Origin: Fulvia fulva
Taxonomy: Eukaryota > Ascomycota > Dothideomycetes > Mycosphaerellales > Mycosphaerellaceae
DNA length: 64,000 bases
Reading direction: 5' to 3'
Assembly (NCBI RefSeq): GCF_020509005.1
Contig: NC_063012.1
Location: forward strand, 8,432,001 to 8,496,000
Positions 31,861-43,741 of the stretch are shown piece after piece (the stretch's first letter is position 1; each line of letters starts with the position of its first letter). The position numbers and the translations under genes are program-made. Below the pieces are notes generated by a model. It was not told the origin of the DNA. It did no database searches and was given only the letters and a program-made list of their open reading frames with translations.

Positions 31861-32861
31861 GGTGATTCTGATCTCGCCGGCTGCTGTGCCCCACTCCCGT
31901 GCCTGCTCTTCCTATGGCTATTGCCGGACCTGCCAGGCACTTCCTTTTCCATACAATGCCACCTGGCTACGTCGCGCGCGCAGTCGCTGAGCGTCCACGC
32001 CCTCAAGCCATATGCCGCCGTCGTCGGGAAATCGTCTTTTTGGGAGAGCTCCTTGGGTCAAGGTGTTGGCGAAGGGATCCAGCCGCAGGTCGAGCCTGCC
32101 GTCGCGCGCTCGTAAGGAATCGATCCAGGGCCGGGCAGTGTGTGGCAAGGGTCAGCTATCAGGCCAGCACGCTACGATATTACACGTGAAGAGGAGTGAT
32201 GTATGTAGGCGACGTTTCTCAACTTGCTGCGATGCCTCAAACAGCAGACCCTTGGCGAACGCGGCTCTGGTGGATCATGGATGGAGACCGGACACGCTCT
32301 GGCAGTCGTTGTTGCCGGGGAAGAACACGAATAGGTAGAGGCAGTAGAGGGTGTGTACGCAGGCGAATGGAAGCTATCTACGAGTGATGAGGGCTATGAG
32401 AGGGTGTGTGGATGGCCATAACAGCACATCACCGCGACCTGTTCGCCAGAGAGCAGTTCGCGCGCCGCACGTCCACTAGCGCCAAGGTGCGGCGAGAAGG
32501 TTTGCCGGTCGGAGGCTTCTGCCCGATGATGCGTGTCGTGCTTGCCTTCGCGAAGCTGCCCTGTTGCTGTCTGCGGCTGCCACATACACACACTCACTTC
32601 CGGTCACGAGTCTGCCACCACTCATCACGCTCCATCTCGCATACATTCAACGTGGCCTTGTATTAGCTTAACACTTACCCGCCGTCCTTTCCGGCCGCCT
32701 TGCCACTTCACAGCACACAGAAACACCTCGACCTCTCGAAGCTCCTGGCACTTCCGCAAACACCAAACACCATCTGTCTCGACACCACATCCCACCATCA
32801 CCGCCATCACCGCGCAGTACACGCAAGAGGAGACCGCGAGTAGACCGACTGGCATAGCATC
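31861..32861. promoter_or_regulatory. divergent intergenic region, CET1 and RPN2
   Basis: About 1 kb between divergent starts. It contains C/A-rich tracts just upstream of RPN2 (about 32640-32860), typical of a fungal 5' leader. I looked for the yeast Rpn4-type proteasome element GGTGGCAAA and did not see it. No supported gene. Confidence 0.4.
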
Positions 32862-35800
32862 ATGGTTAGCCTCACGTCTGCCGCCGGTCTGGTGGGCTTC
32901 TTGTCCGAGCCAGACCCGGCGCTGCAAGCGTTTGCCCTCGAGCGCCTCAACACCCAGATCGACGCCGTATGGACGGAGGTATCCGGCTCTATTGGACAAA
33001 TGTGAGTGCTCATCTTCCTTCGATGGAAAGACACAGTCGTCTTTTTGGACTCGAGGAACATGTGACATGATGTGGCTGTTTGTGCTACGGATGAGCTGAC
33101 ACAATCGGTACAGAGAAGCACTTTACGAGGACGAGACCTTTTCCCACCGCGAACTGGCCGCGCTGGTACTGTCCAAGGTCTACTACCAGCTACAGGAATA
33201 CGACGAGTCGATGGTCTTTGCCCTCGGCGCCGGCAAGCTGTTCAAGTCCGATCACGCGGGCGAGTACGAGGAGACCATCGTTGCGAAATGCGTCGACACA
33301 TACATCTCACTCTGCGCCCTACACAACCCACCGACCCCAGCTTCTGCACTTGGCCGACACGCCTCGCAAGACCTCGACAACGCCGCTGCGGCAGGAGGCT
33401 CTCCCACAACACCCTTCTCTCAATCGGCTATCCCATCGAAATCGCTACTGTCTCGTGAGGAAGAGAAGGCATGGGACTCCACGGCACCCGGTGGTGGCAA
33501 TGCGGGCGTTCCGGGAGCACATCCTCATCCTTTGACTTTGCCCAACCCAGTGAAGAAGAATCTGCAGGCTGTTATCAGGAGCATCTTCGAAAGCTGCTAC
33601 GAGGTTGGTGCGTACAAGCATGTCGCCGGTATTGCAGTGGAGGCGAGAAATATGGAAGTCCTGAAGGAGGCAATATTGCGATCAAGCAAAGATGAGAAGA
33701 GCAAGGGCAAGAAAGCGGCAAATGTGTCTGCAGGCCAGACCGAGGACCTCATGGAATACGTGCTGGATATCTGTATGAACGTGGTGCAAGAACGTGGGCT
33801 TCGGAATGAGATTTTGAAGCTTATCCTCGATTTGCTGAACGACATCCCAAGCCCGGACTACTTTGCCATTGCCAGGTGTGTGGTATATCTGAACCAGCAA
33901 TCGATGGCCTCGGACATGCTCCGTCAACTGGTACAGAAGGGTGATGGGAAGTCCTTGGCCATTGCGTACCAGCTTTCCTTCGATCTCTACGAGAACGGCA
34001 CGCAGGAGTTCCTGCAAAAGGTCATGGACGAGCTACCAGAGGACGATGAGGCAGAGAAAGCAGAGGAGTCGCAGATGAACGGTAATGCTGTTCGTCCGTC
34101 AACACCGCACCCCAACCAGAGCGAGAACGCGGCCGAGTCGGACCAGCTTCTCTCTGAGCTCAACGACTCTGCCGGCGCACCACAGACCTCCACTGTCGTC
34201 ACATCGCGAACGAAGCCGAAGCCGGAGACGGAGGCTCAACAAAAGGCGTTCACATCGATACGAGAGATCCTGCGAGGCACAAAGAGCATCGAGCTCAACC
34301 TTGAATTTCTGTATCGAGCAGCACACACCGATCGCGCTATCCTCAACAAGGTTCGAGACTCTCTGGAAGCACGCAACAGCATATTCCATACCTCCGTCAC
34401 TTTCGCCAATGCGTTCATGAATGCAGGTACAACGGTCGATAGCTTCTTCCGAGACAACCTCGAGTGGCTGGGCAAGGCAGTGAACTGGAGCAAGTTCACC
34501 GCAACCGCAGCTCTTGGGGTCATCCACCGCGGTAATCTGAACAACGGCCAAAAGCTCCTCGAGCCCTACTTGCCAAAGGAGCATGCCAATGCCAGCGCTG
34601 GCAGCACATACAGCCAGGGTGGCTCACTCTTCGCCTTGGGTCTTATCTACACAAACCACGGCACACACGTGTTAGACTACCTCAGGCGACAGTTCAAGGC
34701 AACGCAAGAAGAGGTGGTGCAGCACGGCGGTGCGCTTGGATTGGGTGTGGCCGGTATGGCTACTGGTTCCGACGAGATCTACGATGAGCTCAAGAACGTG
34801 CTTTATGCCGATTCTGCCATCAATGGTGAGGCTGTCGGTCTTGCCATGGGTCTTGTCATGCTTGGGACTGGTAACAACCGCGCCATTGATGACATGATTC
34901 AGTACGCCCACGACACACAGCACGAGAAGATCGTCCGCGGCCTGGCTATGGGCATGGCACTCATCAACTACAACCGACAAGAAGGCGCCGATGAGCTCAT
35001 TGGTGGTCTGTTGGAGGATGCTGACCCAGCTTTGCGATACGGTGGTGTCATGACCCTTGCATTGGCATATGCTGGCAGCGGCAACAACAAGGCTGTGCGA
35101 AAATTGCTGCATCTTGCTGTCTCCGACACCAGCGACGATGTTAGAAGATCGGCAGTCATGTGCTTGGGCTTTGTGCTCTTCAGGAAGCCTGGCAGCGTGC
35201 CCAGAATGGTCGAACTCTTGGCTGAGAGCTACAACCCTCATGTGCGATATGGTGCCACAATGGCCCTAGGCATTGCCTGCGCAGGTACTGGTCTCGACGA
35301 GGCCATCGACTTGCTCGAGCCAATGATGAAGGACTCTGTCGACTTTGTCAGACAAGGAGCCTTCATTTCCATGGCCATGATCATGGTGCAGCAGAATGAT
35401 GCCATGAACCCCAAGGTGAGCGCACTACGGAAGCAGCTGCAGAAGGCTGTTGGCGACCGACACGAAGACGCCATGGCTAAGTTTGGCTGTGCTCTCGCTC
35501 TCGGAATCATCGATGCTGGTGGCCGAAACTGCACAATCAGCCTTCAGACACAGACTGGCAACCTCAACATGGCCGCGATCGTCGGCACGTCTGTGTTCTT
35601 GCAGTACTGGTACTGGTTCCCACTCACCCACTTCCTGGCACTCTCCTTCTCGCCCACCTCGATCATCGGTGTAGACTCAGATCTTGAGATTCCAAGCTTC
35701 ACGTTTCACAGCAACACGAGGCCGAGCATGTTCGACTACCCGCCTGAGGTCGAAGTCAAGACGGAAGAGGCGCCAGAGAAAGTCAAGACTGCAGTGCTCT

Positions 35801-36443
35801 CGACGACTGCTCAAGCGAAGCGAAGAAGATTGGCCAAGGACAGGCAGAATCGACGCGAAAGCATGGACATCGATCCAACACCGACCACACCGAAGCCAGA
35901 TTCAGCTGACACAGACAAGATGGACACTGATGAGTCTGTCATCGACACGAGTAAGATCGATGATGACAAGGATGGCGAGAAGGACAGCACCAAGAAGAAG
36001 CTTGAGAAGGAGAAGGTGGGCTATGAGCTTGAAAACATGAGCCGCGTGCTCCCAGCGCAGATCAAATACATCAGCTTCGCGCCAGAGGGGCGGTATCAAC
36101 CGGTGAAGAAGGTGAGTGTGAATACTATTATGCTTCGATTGCAACATCTGCTAACGGTTGGCAGCCCACTGGTGGTGTCATCCTGCTTCACGACGAACAC
36201 TCTGGCGAAGAGAAGAACCTGATGGAGCTCAAGGCACGCAAGAAGACGACTTCGGCGGCGGCAGCCCCTGGTGTATCGCAATCCTCGAACGACACTGCTA
36301 TGGCTGATGCCGCAGCGGCTTCATTTGGCGGCGCAGCTGCCGCTGCTGGCGTACTAACAGCTGTCGATGAAGACGAGGACGGTGAAGAGGCGCCCGTGCC
36401 TGACGAATTCGAAGTCGACGAAGACAATGCCTCGGATGAGTAG
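32862..36443 (+). CDS. RPN2: 26S proteasome regulatory subunit Rpn2
   Basis: Exons 32862..33001, 33114..36111 and 36165..36443 give 1138 residues. Introns are 112 and 53 nt, both with GTGAGT donors. The first splice joins GSIGQ to IEALYEDE and the second joins YQPVKK to PTGGVILLHD; both are conserved Rpn2 blocks. Rpn2 is a scaffold of the 19S base and contacts Rpn10, Rpn13 and the lid. Residues about 480-850 hold the proteasome/cyclosome repeats, seen as recurring Gly-Ala pairs such as GLGVAGMATG, GLAMGLVMLGTG, GLAMGMALI, GGVMTLALAYAGSG and GATMALGIACAGTG. The acidic and Lys-rich linker near 950-1010 and the Ala-rich, acidic C-terminus are usual. A longer, charged N-terminal third explains the length. 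Confidence 0.95.
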
Positions 36444-37570
36444 CCTTGTTGCGGGGGATGTGGTACGGACATTGAGGGCGTTTGCGATAACGAGACAGAC
36501 GAGCAGCGGCGGCACCACACGAGTCGCTGGAAGGAGTCGTCCATGAGCTAGCTCCGTCAGAAGCAGCTATGTACTGTAGATATCTCGGACTGGAAGCGAT
36601 AGTCGCAACTTCGATCTGCAGTGTGCGGTGGAGTGAGTAGTCGCAGAGAGTCTTTTGTATAACTCTACGATGAGCGCCTTCCCCGATCGTTATCCCTGCT
36701 GTTGACCTGACCCCGAGCATTTGGACGAGCTCCTCTGGTGGGCGCAGGGGAAATGTAGTTAGTCCATTGACATGGAACATGGTGTGTGAAGGGAGTCATC
36801 GGCAGCAAGGTAGACTACAAGTGAGGCTCGGGTCTGACAGGCGTTCATCCCACGTGGTTGCCGCATCACCGTTTCAGCGAGTCGCGATGGTTCCACGTCA
36901 GCACGCCAACGACATTCATTGAACGAAAGCACAGCACGACACGCCCTGCCCTCTCCCTCTCACCCGTCCGTCACGCTACACGAAGCGCGTGCGCTTGATC
37001 TGGAGCACCTGTCACCGTCAACGTTGACTCCTGCAGGCCGTGGCCACGTCTATCGTTCCAGCACGCGAGAGCCCTCGGCCGCTCCTTGCTGCATGACAAC
37101 GCTCATCACACGTCGTGTAACACTGCACAACATCAGCTACCCGCACTCACCACCCTATCGTGTTTTCGTCATGTGGTGGTGCTCCCGTCAGAGCCGTAAT
37201 CTGGCCTGGGTATGCGTTCCCACCACAGACAGCTTCATTGGAAAAAATGCTTGACTCGTACTCCCAGCATTCTCCCAGCGCTGCACCAAAGCTCTAATCG
37301 CCTTGCTGCTCGGGGCCGCCATACCATCTGGGCATTTCTCTCGCTCACGGCCCTCACTGCCCTCACCTTCCTCCGACACCTGACTGCCACTACTTCCACC
37401 CTCGCCCCGCCCAAAACAGATTGGATCGCTATCTGTCCAGGCACGACCTGCCTTGCGCTGGCCTGGCTGACGATATACTGCATGTATGAGCACTTCGCTT
37501 GGCAATGACTAGTACGCTACCGCGAGTTCGACGAAAGAAGAGGCTTCAGCAGCGTTGGTAAAGCAGAGAG
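36444..37570. other. intergenic region of about 1.1 kb
   Basis: Upstream region of the SAT4-family gene and 3' flank of RPN2. One plus-strand frame (37212-37508) would encode a 98-residue protein with two hydrophobic stretches, TIWAFLSLTALTALTFL and CLALAWLTIYCMY. It could be a small membrane protein or chance, and is not called as a gene. No other support. Confidence 0.4.
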
Positions 37571-39094
37571 ATGCAAATACCTCCCGTCGACGTGACTGTG
37601 TCATGGCCTACTCCTAATTACGATGATCCGAAGACGCGAGGAGATGCCTTGCTGGTGCTACTTGTTCTCTTTTCCATTCTGGTCTTCTTCGCCGTCTTCG
37701 GTCGGTACTACTCGCGCATCATAATCAAGAAATGGTTCGGCTGGGACGATGCCATGATTACGCTGGCGTTTGTAGGTCTTGGCGCTTGGTGCCATGTGTC
37801 TGCCCTATGAGCATTTGTCGCTGACGTGGCGATAGGTTTTCACCATCGGCATGAATGCTACCGTTATGCTTGCGAATCGCAGGTATGGATGGGATCGGCA
37901 TGTATGGGATGTGAAGCCAACCTTGTATCAAAATGCGAGTATCGTCGCCTTCGCGGCGAAGCTCTTATACGTGGAGGCGGCTACTTGCACGCGAATGTCG
38001 CTCATATTCTTCTACTACCGATTGGTGCGGGACAGTGGCATTGCGTGGTTCGCTTGGGTCCTGCATGCCAGCATGTTCTTCGTGGTGGGTCTGGGCATTG
38101 CTTTCACGTTGCTAGGCATATTCCTTTGCGTGTAAGTTGTCGCATTCGCCAGCCTAGTAGACGAAGCTGATGTATCCATCAGTCCTGTTCAAGCGTACTG
38201 GGTCTTCCCACCAATGGCCGGCCACAAGTGTTTGGACGAAGGCACAGCGACTCTTATCGTGGGCATCTTCAACTGCTGCGCTGACCTTCTCACGACGGTC
38301 CTACCGATCCCGCTCGTGGTCCGACTCACGATGCCAGTGCGCCAACGACTAGGAGTCTGTATGCTCCTGTGCCTTGGCGTGCTAGTGACAGTGGCAGGCA
38401 TTGTGCGAACGTATTACATTTGGCAGTCATTAATCAACAGCTGGGACGAGACCTGGTTCAGCTATCCACTGTGGATATGCGCTGCCATTGAGATTGATGT
38501 TGGTGTCGTAAGTGTTGGGTCGCATTCACCTTTGAAAGTTCTCGCTGACAAACAATCAGATATGCGCCGTGAGTGTTGAATCATGTCATTTGCGGAACTC
38601 CTCGCTAACCACCAGACAAGTGTGCTCCCGCTCTGAAACCACTCCTCCACAAACCAATGTCACGAGTCTCGAGCCTCGTGACCTCCAAACTCAGCTCCCT
38701 TCGCACCCTCGGCGCAGCCCCCAAAATACCCAAAGACCTTTCCAAAAGCACCCGCTCAACAAAATCCACCTTCCGCCCTCCCTTCGCCAAACGCAGCGGC
38801 GGCGACTCGATCTGGGACGGCGACGAGGAATACGGCATGCTACGCCTAGACCGTGACGGGACAGAGAAAGGACCAACCGCGGTCTACGTCCCAGACAATG
38901 TGCGGGAAGTTGAATCGAGGACTAGTATAATACGGCAATGGAGTAACAAACGACCTGGGGCTCCGAGGCGGCAGCCTACCTTGGAGATCATGAAGACGCA
39001 GGAGATTGAGCAGGTCTCGTATGCGGCGGGGGAGGAGCCGCAAGGGAGTGAGTGCAGCACACAGAGGACTCCAGACGCGGTGGAATTTCGATGA
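37571..39094 (+). CDS. SAT4-family (rhodopsin-like, PTH11-type) integral membrane protein
   Basis: Exons 37571..37771, 37836..38131, 38183..38507, 38560..38568 and 38621..39094 give 434 residues. The predicted fourth exon is only 9 nt and encodes Ile-Cys-Ala. Joining it to the next exon produces ICACAPALKPLL, the hallmark block at the end of this family's seventh membrane helix. Other family features: GRYYSRIIIKKWFGWDDAMI after the first helix, RMSLIFFYYRL, FPPMAGHKC, and IFNCCADLLTTVLPIPLV. Seven membrane helices fit the hydrophobic pattern. The cytosolic tail (about 290-434) is Ser/Arg/Lys-rich. In fungi the family includes plasma-membrane sensor-like proteins related to PTH11. The ligand and role of this member are unknown. 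It is convergent with MSH5. Confidence 0.85.
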
Positions 39095-39372
39095 CGATGA
39101 TGGACGTGCTGGAATGTATTTGGTGTTGAATTGTAAACAGGATCATTGGGGTATGGGATGTGATGGAATGGTTGTATTTAGCTGGGGAAGATACCCGGAA
39201 GGATAAGGGCGAGGCGATTGGAGTCTGTGATGTAAGGTGATATGAAAGATTAACCATACTCAGCGCGCATGAGAGCGTTGATCCGATCATTCGTGGAGCT
39301 ACAGGTTGAGCTATCAAGTTCACCTCCGCAATCAACGCACCAATTTCCATTGAGCAGCAGCCACTTGGACGT

Positions 39373-42300
39373 CTATGCGACTTCAACTTCGGTGGGAGGA
39401 GCAGTCTCGCCACCAGCCAGCAGCGCATCCAGGATCTCGCGAGGATTCTCATAATCGTCACACGCAAGGAAGTCCCGAGCAGTGTCCTCCTGTTCGAAAA
39501 AGTCAGTATGCATCCAACAGACAAACTCACAATTTGGCTTACCGCTTCCTTCAGATCCCCCATCTCCTTGGTCGACAGATGCGAGCATGCCTCCACGAGA
39601 TCTTCTCCCCGAGCAGCAAGCAGAATAAGCTCCTCAGCTCTATCTACAACCCTCTTGTCAATCCCATTCATCGCCGCACAGCTCGTGCCAAAGCTAGATG
39701 TGCTCCGCTCCAGACAAAGATTGTACAGAAACGTCACCTGACTCTCAACGTCCTCAGCATCAGTATCGACCTGCACTTGCATGTGCGCAAACGCGAGACT
39801 CGGCCGTGGCGCCAGGAAACCCGTCTCAAAGATTTCGTGGAAATGCGTAGCTCCGAGTACTTTCGGGCACTCATCACCACGCTGGAGGAAGTGCTCGAAA
39901 ACGCCTGCCGCAAGACCTGCTCCGTCGTAGGACTCGGTCCCCTTGCCAAACTCGTCAATGATGATGAGACTGTGACGCGTCGCGTGCGCGACTGCTACAG
40001 AGGCCTGTTGTAGGTCGATCATGAAGGAGCTTTGGATCTTGGAGACGCTCTCTTTCGTGGAGACTCTGGTCAGGATCTTGTCTGTCAGGCCGATCTTGGC
40101 ATCCGTGGCTGGGATGAAGCTGCCAATGTGGGCCATGTAGACGATTAGAGCTACTTGCTTGAGGTAGACGCTCTTGCCGGAGTAGTTGGGGCCTGTTAGC
40201 ATGAGCATGCTGGGACCTATCCGTGAGCGGTCGGGGATGATCTGGGATTGGTCGATCTGAGCTTGGTAGGGGATCATGCGTTGTCGACGCTCTTCTCCGT
40301 CGTTGCTTTGGCCACCGACCAGTAGCGTGTCGTTTGCGATGAAGCCGGGGACGGTGAGTTCTTGCAAGATATGCCGGCCTTGTTTGATCTTGATGATGTT
40401 GTCGTGTGTCATTCTTGGCCGAACGAGATTGTACTGCTTCGCGCCACGAGCCAGTGCGACCAGGCTATCGAGCTCGCCGCACATGTCGGAGGTCGCATTG
40501 ATCAGATGTTCACACTCTAGAACGCGTTGCGCTAGGTTCTGGACAATCTCCAGCTCCATGTCTAGGATGTGTCCATAGATGTCGCCGAAACGCTCGTCCA
40601 GCTCAATCATGTCCGGGTTCTTGAAATACGCCGCGCTCAGCGAAGAGAACATCTTCTCCCATGGCTCATCTGGGGGGCCGCAGTATGTGGCCACAGTATC
40701 CTCCTCCTTCTCCAAGCTGATTAAGAAGCCGATCTGCGGGAAGAACAGGACGTTGATGTCGCGCTTCAGATTCAGTGGAACGTCACGAGCTACGTGAGTA
40801 GCGATCTCAGACAGCATGTCTTCGATGCCGGTATACGTTCGCCGAGCTTCATCAAGCTCCTCATCGACACCGTGCTTCACGAATGTTCGGCGTGACGACT
40901 TGGACTCGTCGAAGTCGATCGTGTCTACGATGAGCTGGCCGATCGCTGCATATTGCTGTCTGTCAAACCGCTCCGCAATTTTCGAGCTGATAGCAAGGTG
41001 GCCAGCATTTCGCATACCAGCGAGCAAATCCGAGATCTCGAGAGCCGAAAACATGAAGCGATGTAGACTGAACCAGACAGAAGTCGCGATACCACCTCTG
41101 CCTTGCCTCGTGGGGCTACTGTTGATACCCTTCCGCAAGTTGGTGGTGGCGGTGCGCATGTTCTTCACCATGGCCAACTCCTTGACTAAGCATTCCAAAC
41201 TGACTGCATTCTCGGGGTCGGTGAAGACAGCAATCGTCTCGTGACGCTCCTTGATTACGTCCATGTTGAGACTGGGACGCAAGAAGAACTGTCGCAGCAA
41301 CAGTCTGCCGTGTGAGGTCTTGGCCAGCTGGTGGAACAGTCCATATACCGACAGTCCTTCCTTTGAGCCTCCGGAGCTGTTCTGATTCCCAGCTGGGCCG
41401 TGTTGTTGTGCGTTTGGGTGAGACTCGGTCGACATTATCTGAAGTGAGCTCATGGTATCTGAGTTGATGAACATGGAATCCTTCAAGCTAAACATTTCCA
41501 CTGTGCCAATACGAAACAGAGCGTCGGCCTCACGATCTCCTGGAAGGTAGGCAGTGGCTCGTCGGCGCTGTAGATAGGAAAGGACGGCGCCAGCACAACT
41601 TACAGTCAACCGGCTCTCCATGTTGACCCAGCCAGACAGTCGCAGCAGCTGCGCGTGGCGGCCAGCGAATCCAGCATCCTGTCGAAGATCATGGTATTCT
41701 TCCTCGGCAACGACATCGCCAGGCACGACATAGGTCAGGCTCGGGCCATCCTCTTGACCTATGCGCAAGTTGACCAGTTTGTTTCTGGCAGAATCATAGT
41801 TGAACTCTGCGTTAGGACGGCACTCAAGCAGGTAAGGTAGCCGTGTTTGGTCACTTCTGCCATCATCAGACGCACCCTGGTTCCTGATGTCCGGATCAAG
41901 GCGGTCAATGACCTCGTCATTGCATTTGGTTGATGTCAAGATAGTCGTCGGGTCGATGTACAGTCGTACTCGGCTTTTGTCAGCGTATACCATACCAGCG
42001 AATCGTTGTACTTACGCAAGTCAACAACGTCAGCACCGCCTAATTGAGCATCTTCCATGAAGTATAGCTTGTGCTCACGCGCCACGTAGTAGACACAGCC
42101 AACTGAGCCTTGATCGGTGACATGTACGGCCATGACCACTTCTTGTGCCGTATCGTCGTCGTCACCAAAGTCGTCCGAAGGCGGTTCAGTGGTGGCAGCA
42201 ACACTTTCTTCGCGTGCCGACAGATGTTCTCGTCCTGATAGATGCTGACGCCTGGACAGCACTCCATGCCGACTGGGTGCATCGCCACGGAGAGTGACGC

Positions 42301-42508
42301 TTGACGCTGCTGATGCCACGGAACGATTGGAATCGTATCGATGCACCCGTCGCTGACCATGTCCAGACAGAGATCGGGCTGGCGACGTTCGGCGTGAGCT
42401 ACTGGGTGGCCTGCCTGAAGGCGGCCTTGATGCGGGTGTGCCTGTTCTCGACACGACGCGACGAGGCGGGCCAGCCTCGCTGCTGTATGGCCTCTTTGGC
42501 GCGTGCAT
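39373..42508 (-). CDS. MSH5: MutS homologue Msh5 (meiotic crossover)
   Basis: Exons, in transcript order, 42508..42016, 41968..39543 and 39489..39373 give 1011 residues; introns are 47 and 53 nt. Msh5 pairs with Msh4 as a clamp on recombination intermediates that promotes meiotic crossovers; it does not act in mismatch repair. The N-terminal 110 residues are Ser/Arg-rich. Then come GCVYYVAREHKLYFMED and, over the first splice, DVVDLLRLYIDPTTILTS, both Msh5-type. The ATPase has a Walker A GPNYSGKSVYLKQ (about 755), then SFMIDLQQ and IIIDEFGKGTESYDG (Walker B), and GATHFHEIF. The YLKQVALIVYMAHIGSF context distinguishes it from Msh4. The last exon restores a helical, acidic C-terminus. The unspliced frame runs on to 38988 in unrelated sequence. 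Confidence 0.93.
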
Positions 42509-42865
42509 AGCCGCTAATGCTGGGACTTGGGCGAGTGTTGGTGTTGTGGATGGATTTTGGAGGTGCTGTGTTAGTTTGAGATGCTAGAGATGTGAGCCTT
42601 CCTCACCTGCACGCCAGCGCTACAGTTACGGAAGGCACGATCGAGCTCACGCTCCGGACCATGGCGACCTACATGTACCAAGAGCGTACAGCTCTGAAGC
42701 CGGTGAAGACCTGCTCGTGATCGTCGGCAGCCACGAGCGATACTTACAGATTGTAATGCCACTGTCTGCATGTACGCTCCAGCTCAAGTTGCCTAGACGA
42801 GTCTGCTATTGTACTACCACTTCTGCAGAGTATTCCATACCATGTCGTCCTCTACCAGGTATCTT
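42509..42865. other. intergenic, MSH5 5' flank and EMC5 3' flank
   Basis: About 360 bp upstream of MSH5 and downstream of EMC5 (both minus strand). No gene or repeat is supported. It should contain the MSH5 promoter. Confidence 0.4.
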
Positions 42866-43358
42866 CTACAAGGTCTTCACATCCTCGCCCTTTGTCACCC
42901 ACTCCCTAAACTCCCCCCGTCTTTTCCTCACATCTAAAAACCCTGGCCTCTCCTCCAGTGTCGCGTAAGGATTTCCTCCTCCCACACCCACAGCCTTGAC
43001 CTCTCTCGCCTCTTTGCTCCTCTCCAGTCTTCCCGCCCATACATTCCACTGGATTGGTTTAAGTTCCGGGCTGCTCATGACCACGCCCACACACAGTAAC
43101 AGTACCGAGAATACAGTCTCGAGCGCGATGTCGAGTGGGAGGTTGATTGCGGGGTCGAGAAGGCGTGGAATGATTGAGCTGCGAGGTGGTGGAACAGAGG
43201 AGGAGGGGAGGAGGGAGTGTTCGTAAGAGCTGTAGACGCTGTGGTAGGACATGTTAGCTCGAGTAGTCTGGAGTGCTGTCGCATTGAAGGCGCAATACGT
43301 ACGCATGTGAGAGGAACACGAGACCTAGTATGTTCAGCGCGTTGGCGGTGGCGCCCAT
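42866..43358 (-). CDS. EMC5: ER membrane protein complex subunit 5 (EMC5/MMgT family)
   Basis: Exons, in transcript order, 43358..43303 and 43238..42866 give 142 residues. The 64-nt intron has GTACGT, a CTAAC branch-like sequence and a CAG acceptor. I chose this acceptor because it joins MGATANALNILGLVFLSHA to VYSSYEHSLLPSS, the expected first helix and loop. The second helix is DIALETVFSVLLLCVGVVM, followed by the cytosolic motif SPELKPIQWNVWAGRLE and, near the end, GFLDVRKRRGEFREWV, all typical of EMC5. EMC inserts weakly hydrophobic and tail-anchored proteins in the ER membrane. The family name, membrane magnesium transporter, reflects an older functional claim. The first exon is short, so the start is well supported but predicted. 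Confidence 0.88.
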
Positions 43359-43741
43359 ATTGAGACGCTTGCGATTTGTGTAGGAGTAAGCTTGTTGTGC
43401 GCGCAAGCACGATGGAAATGAAGTTGAAGCTGAGCTCGAAGTTCAAAGTTACGCTGCTACGTGGAGCACACTTCCGCAGACAACTCCACCTCAAGATATT
43501 TGAGACTACTACACTGAGAACGAGCACGGATTGATGAACGAAGAGGAAAAGTATCATGGTGTGCGCTTTGCAATGTATGCATAGCTGTGAAAGTTGTGCT
43601 TTTTGGTATCACTGTCTATGCCTTCATGAAAATTCGTCACCATGAAGACCATGCATTTATCATATCATGTCAGGCATGTCCGCGCGCAGTATCTGTGCCG
43701 GCGACTGGACATATCGCCTTCCACCACATCTCGGTGGTTCT
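43359..43741. other. intergenic, EMC5 5' flank and eEF1B 3' flank
   Basis: About 380 bp on the shared minus-strand side. No supported gene, RNA or repeat. It should contain the EMC5 promoter and the 3' untranslated region of the eEF1B gene. Confidence 0.4.

Noticed and set aside
30891..31865. 324-codon open frame antisense to the capping-enzyme N-terminus
   Set aside because: It mirrors the Gln/Pro/Ser-rich low-complexity codons of the real gene and has no protein motifs.
38988..39372. Continuation of the MSH5 frame past the last exon boundary
   Set aside because: The residues after KEMGDLKEA lose MutS character, while a GTAAG..CAG intron joins to an exon ending in an acidic tail at 39373.
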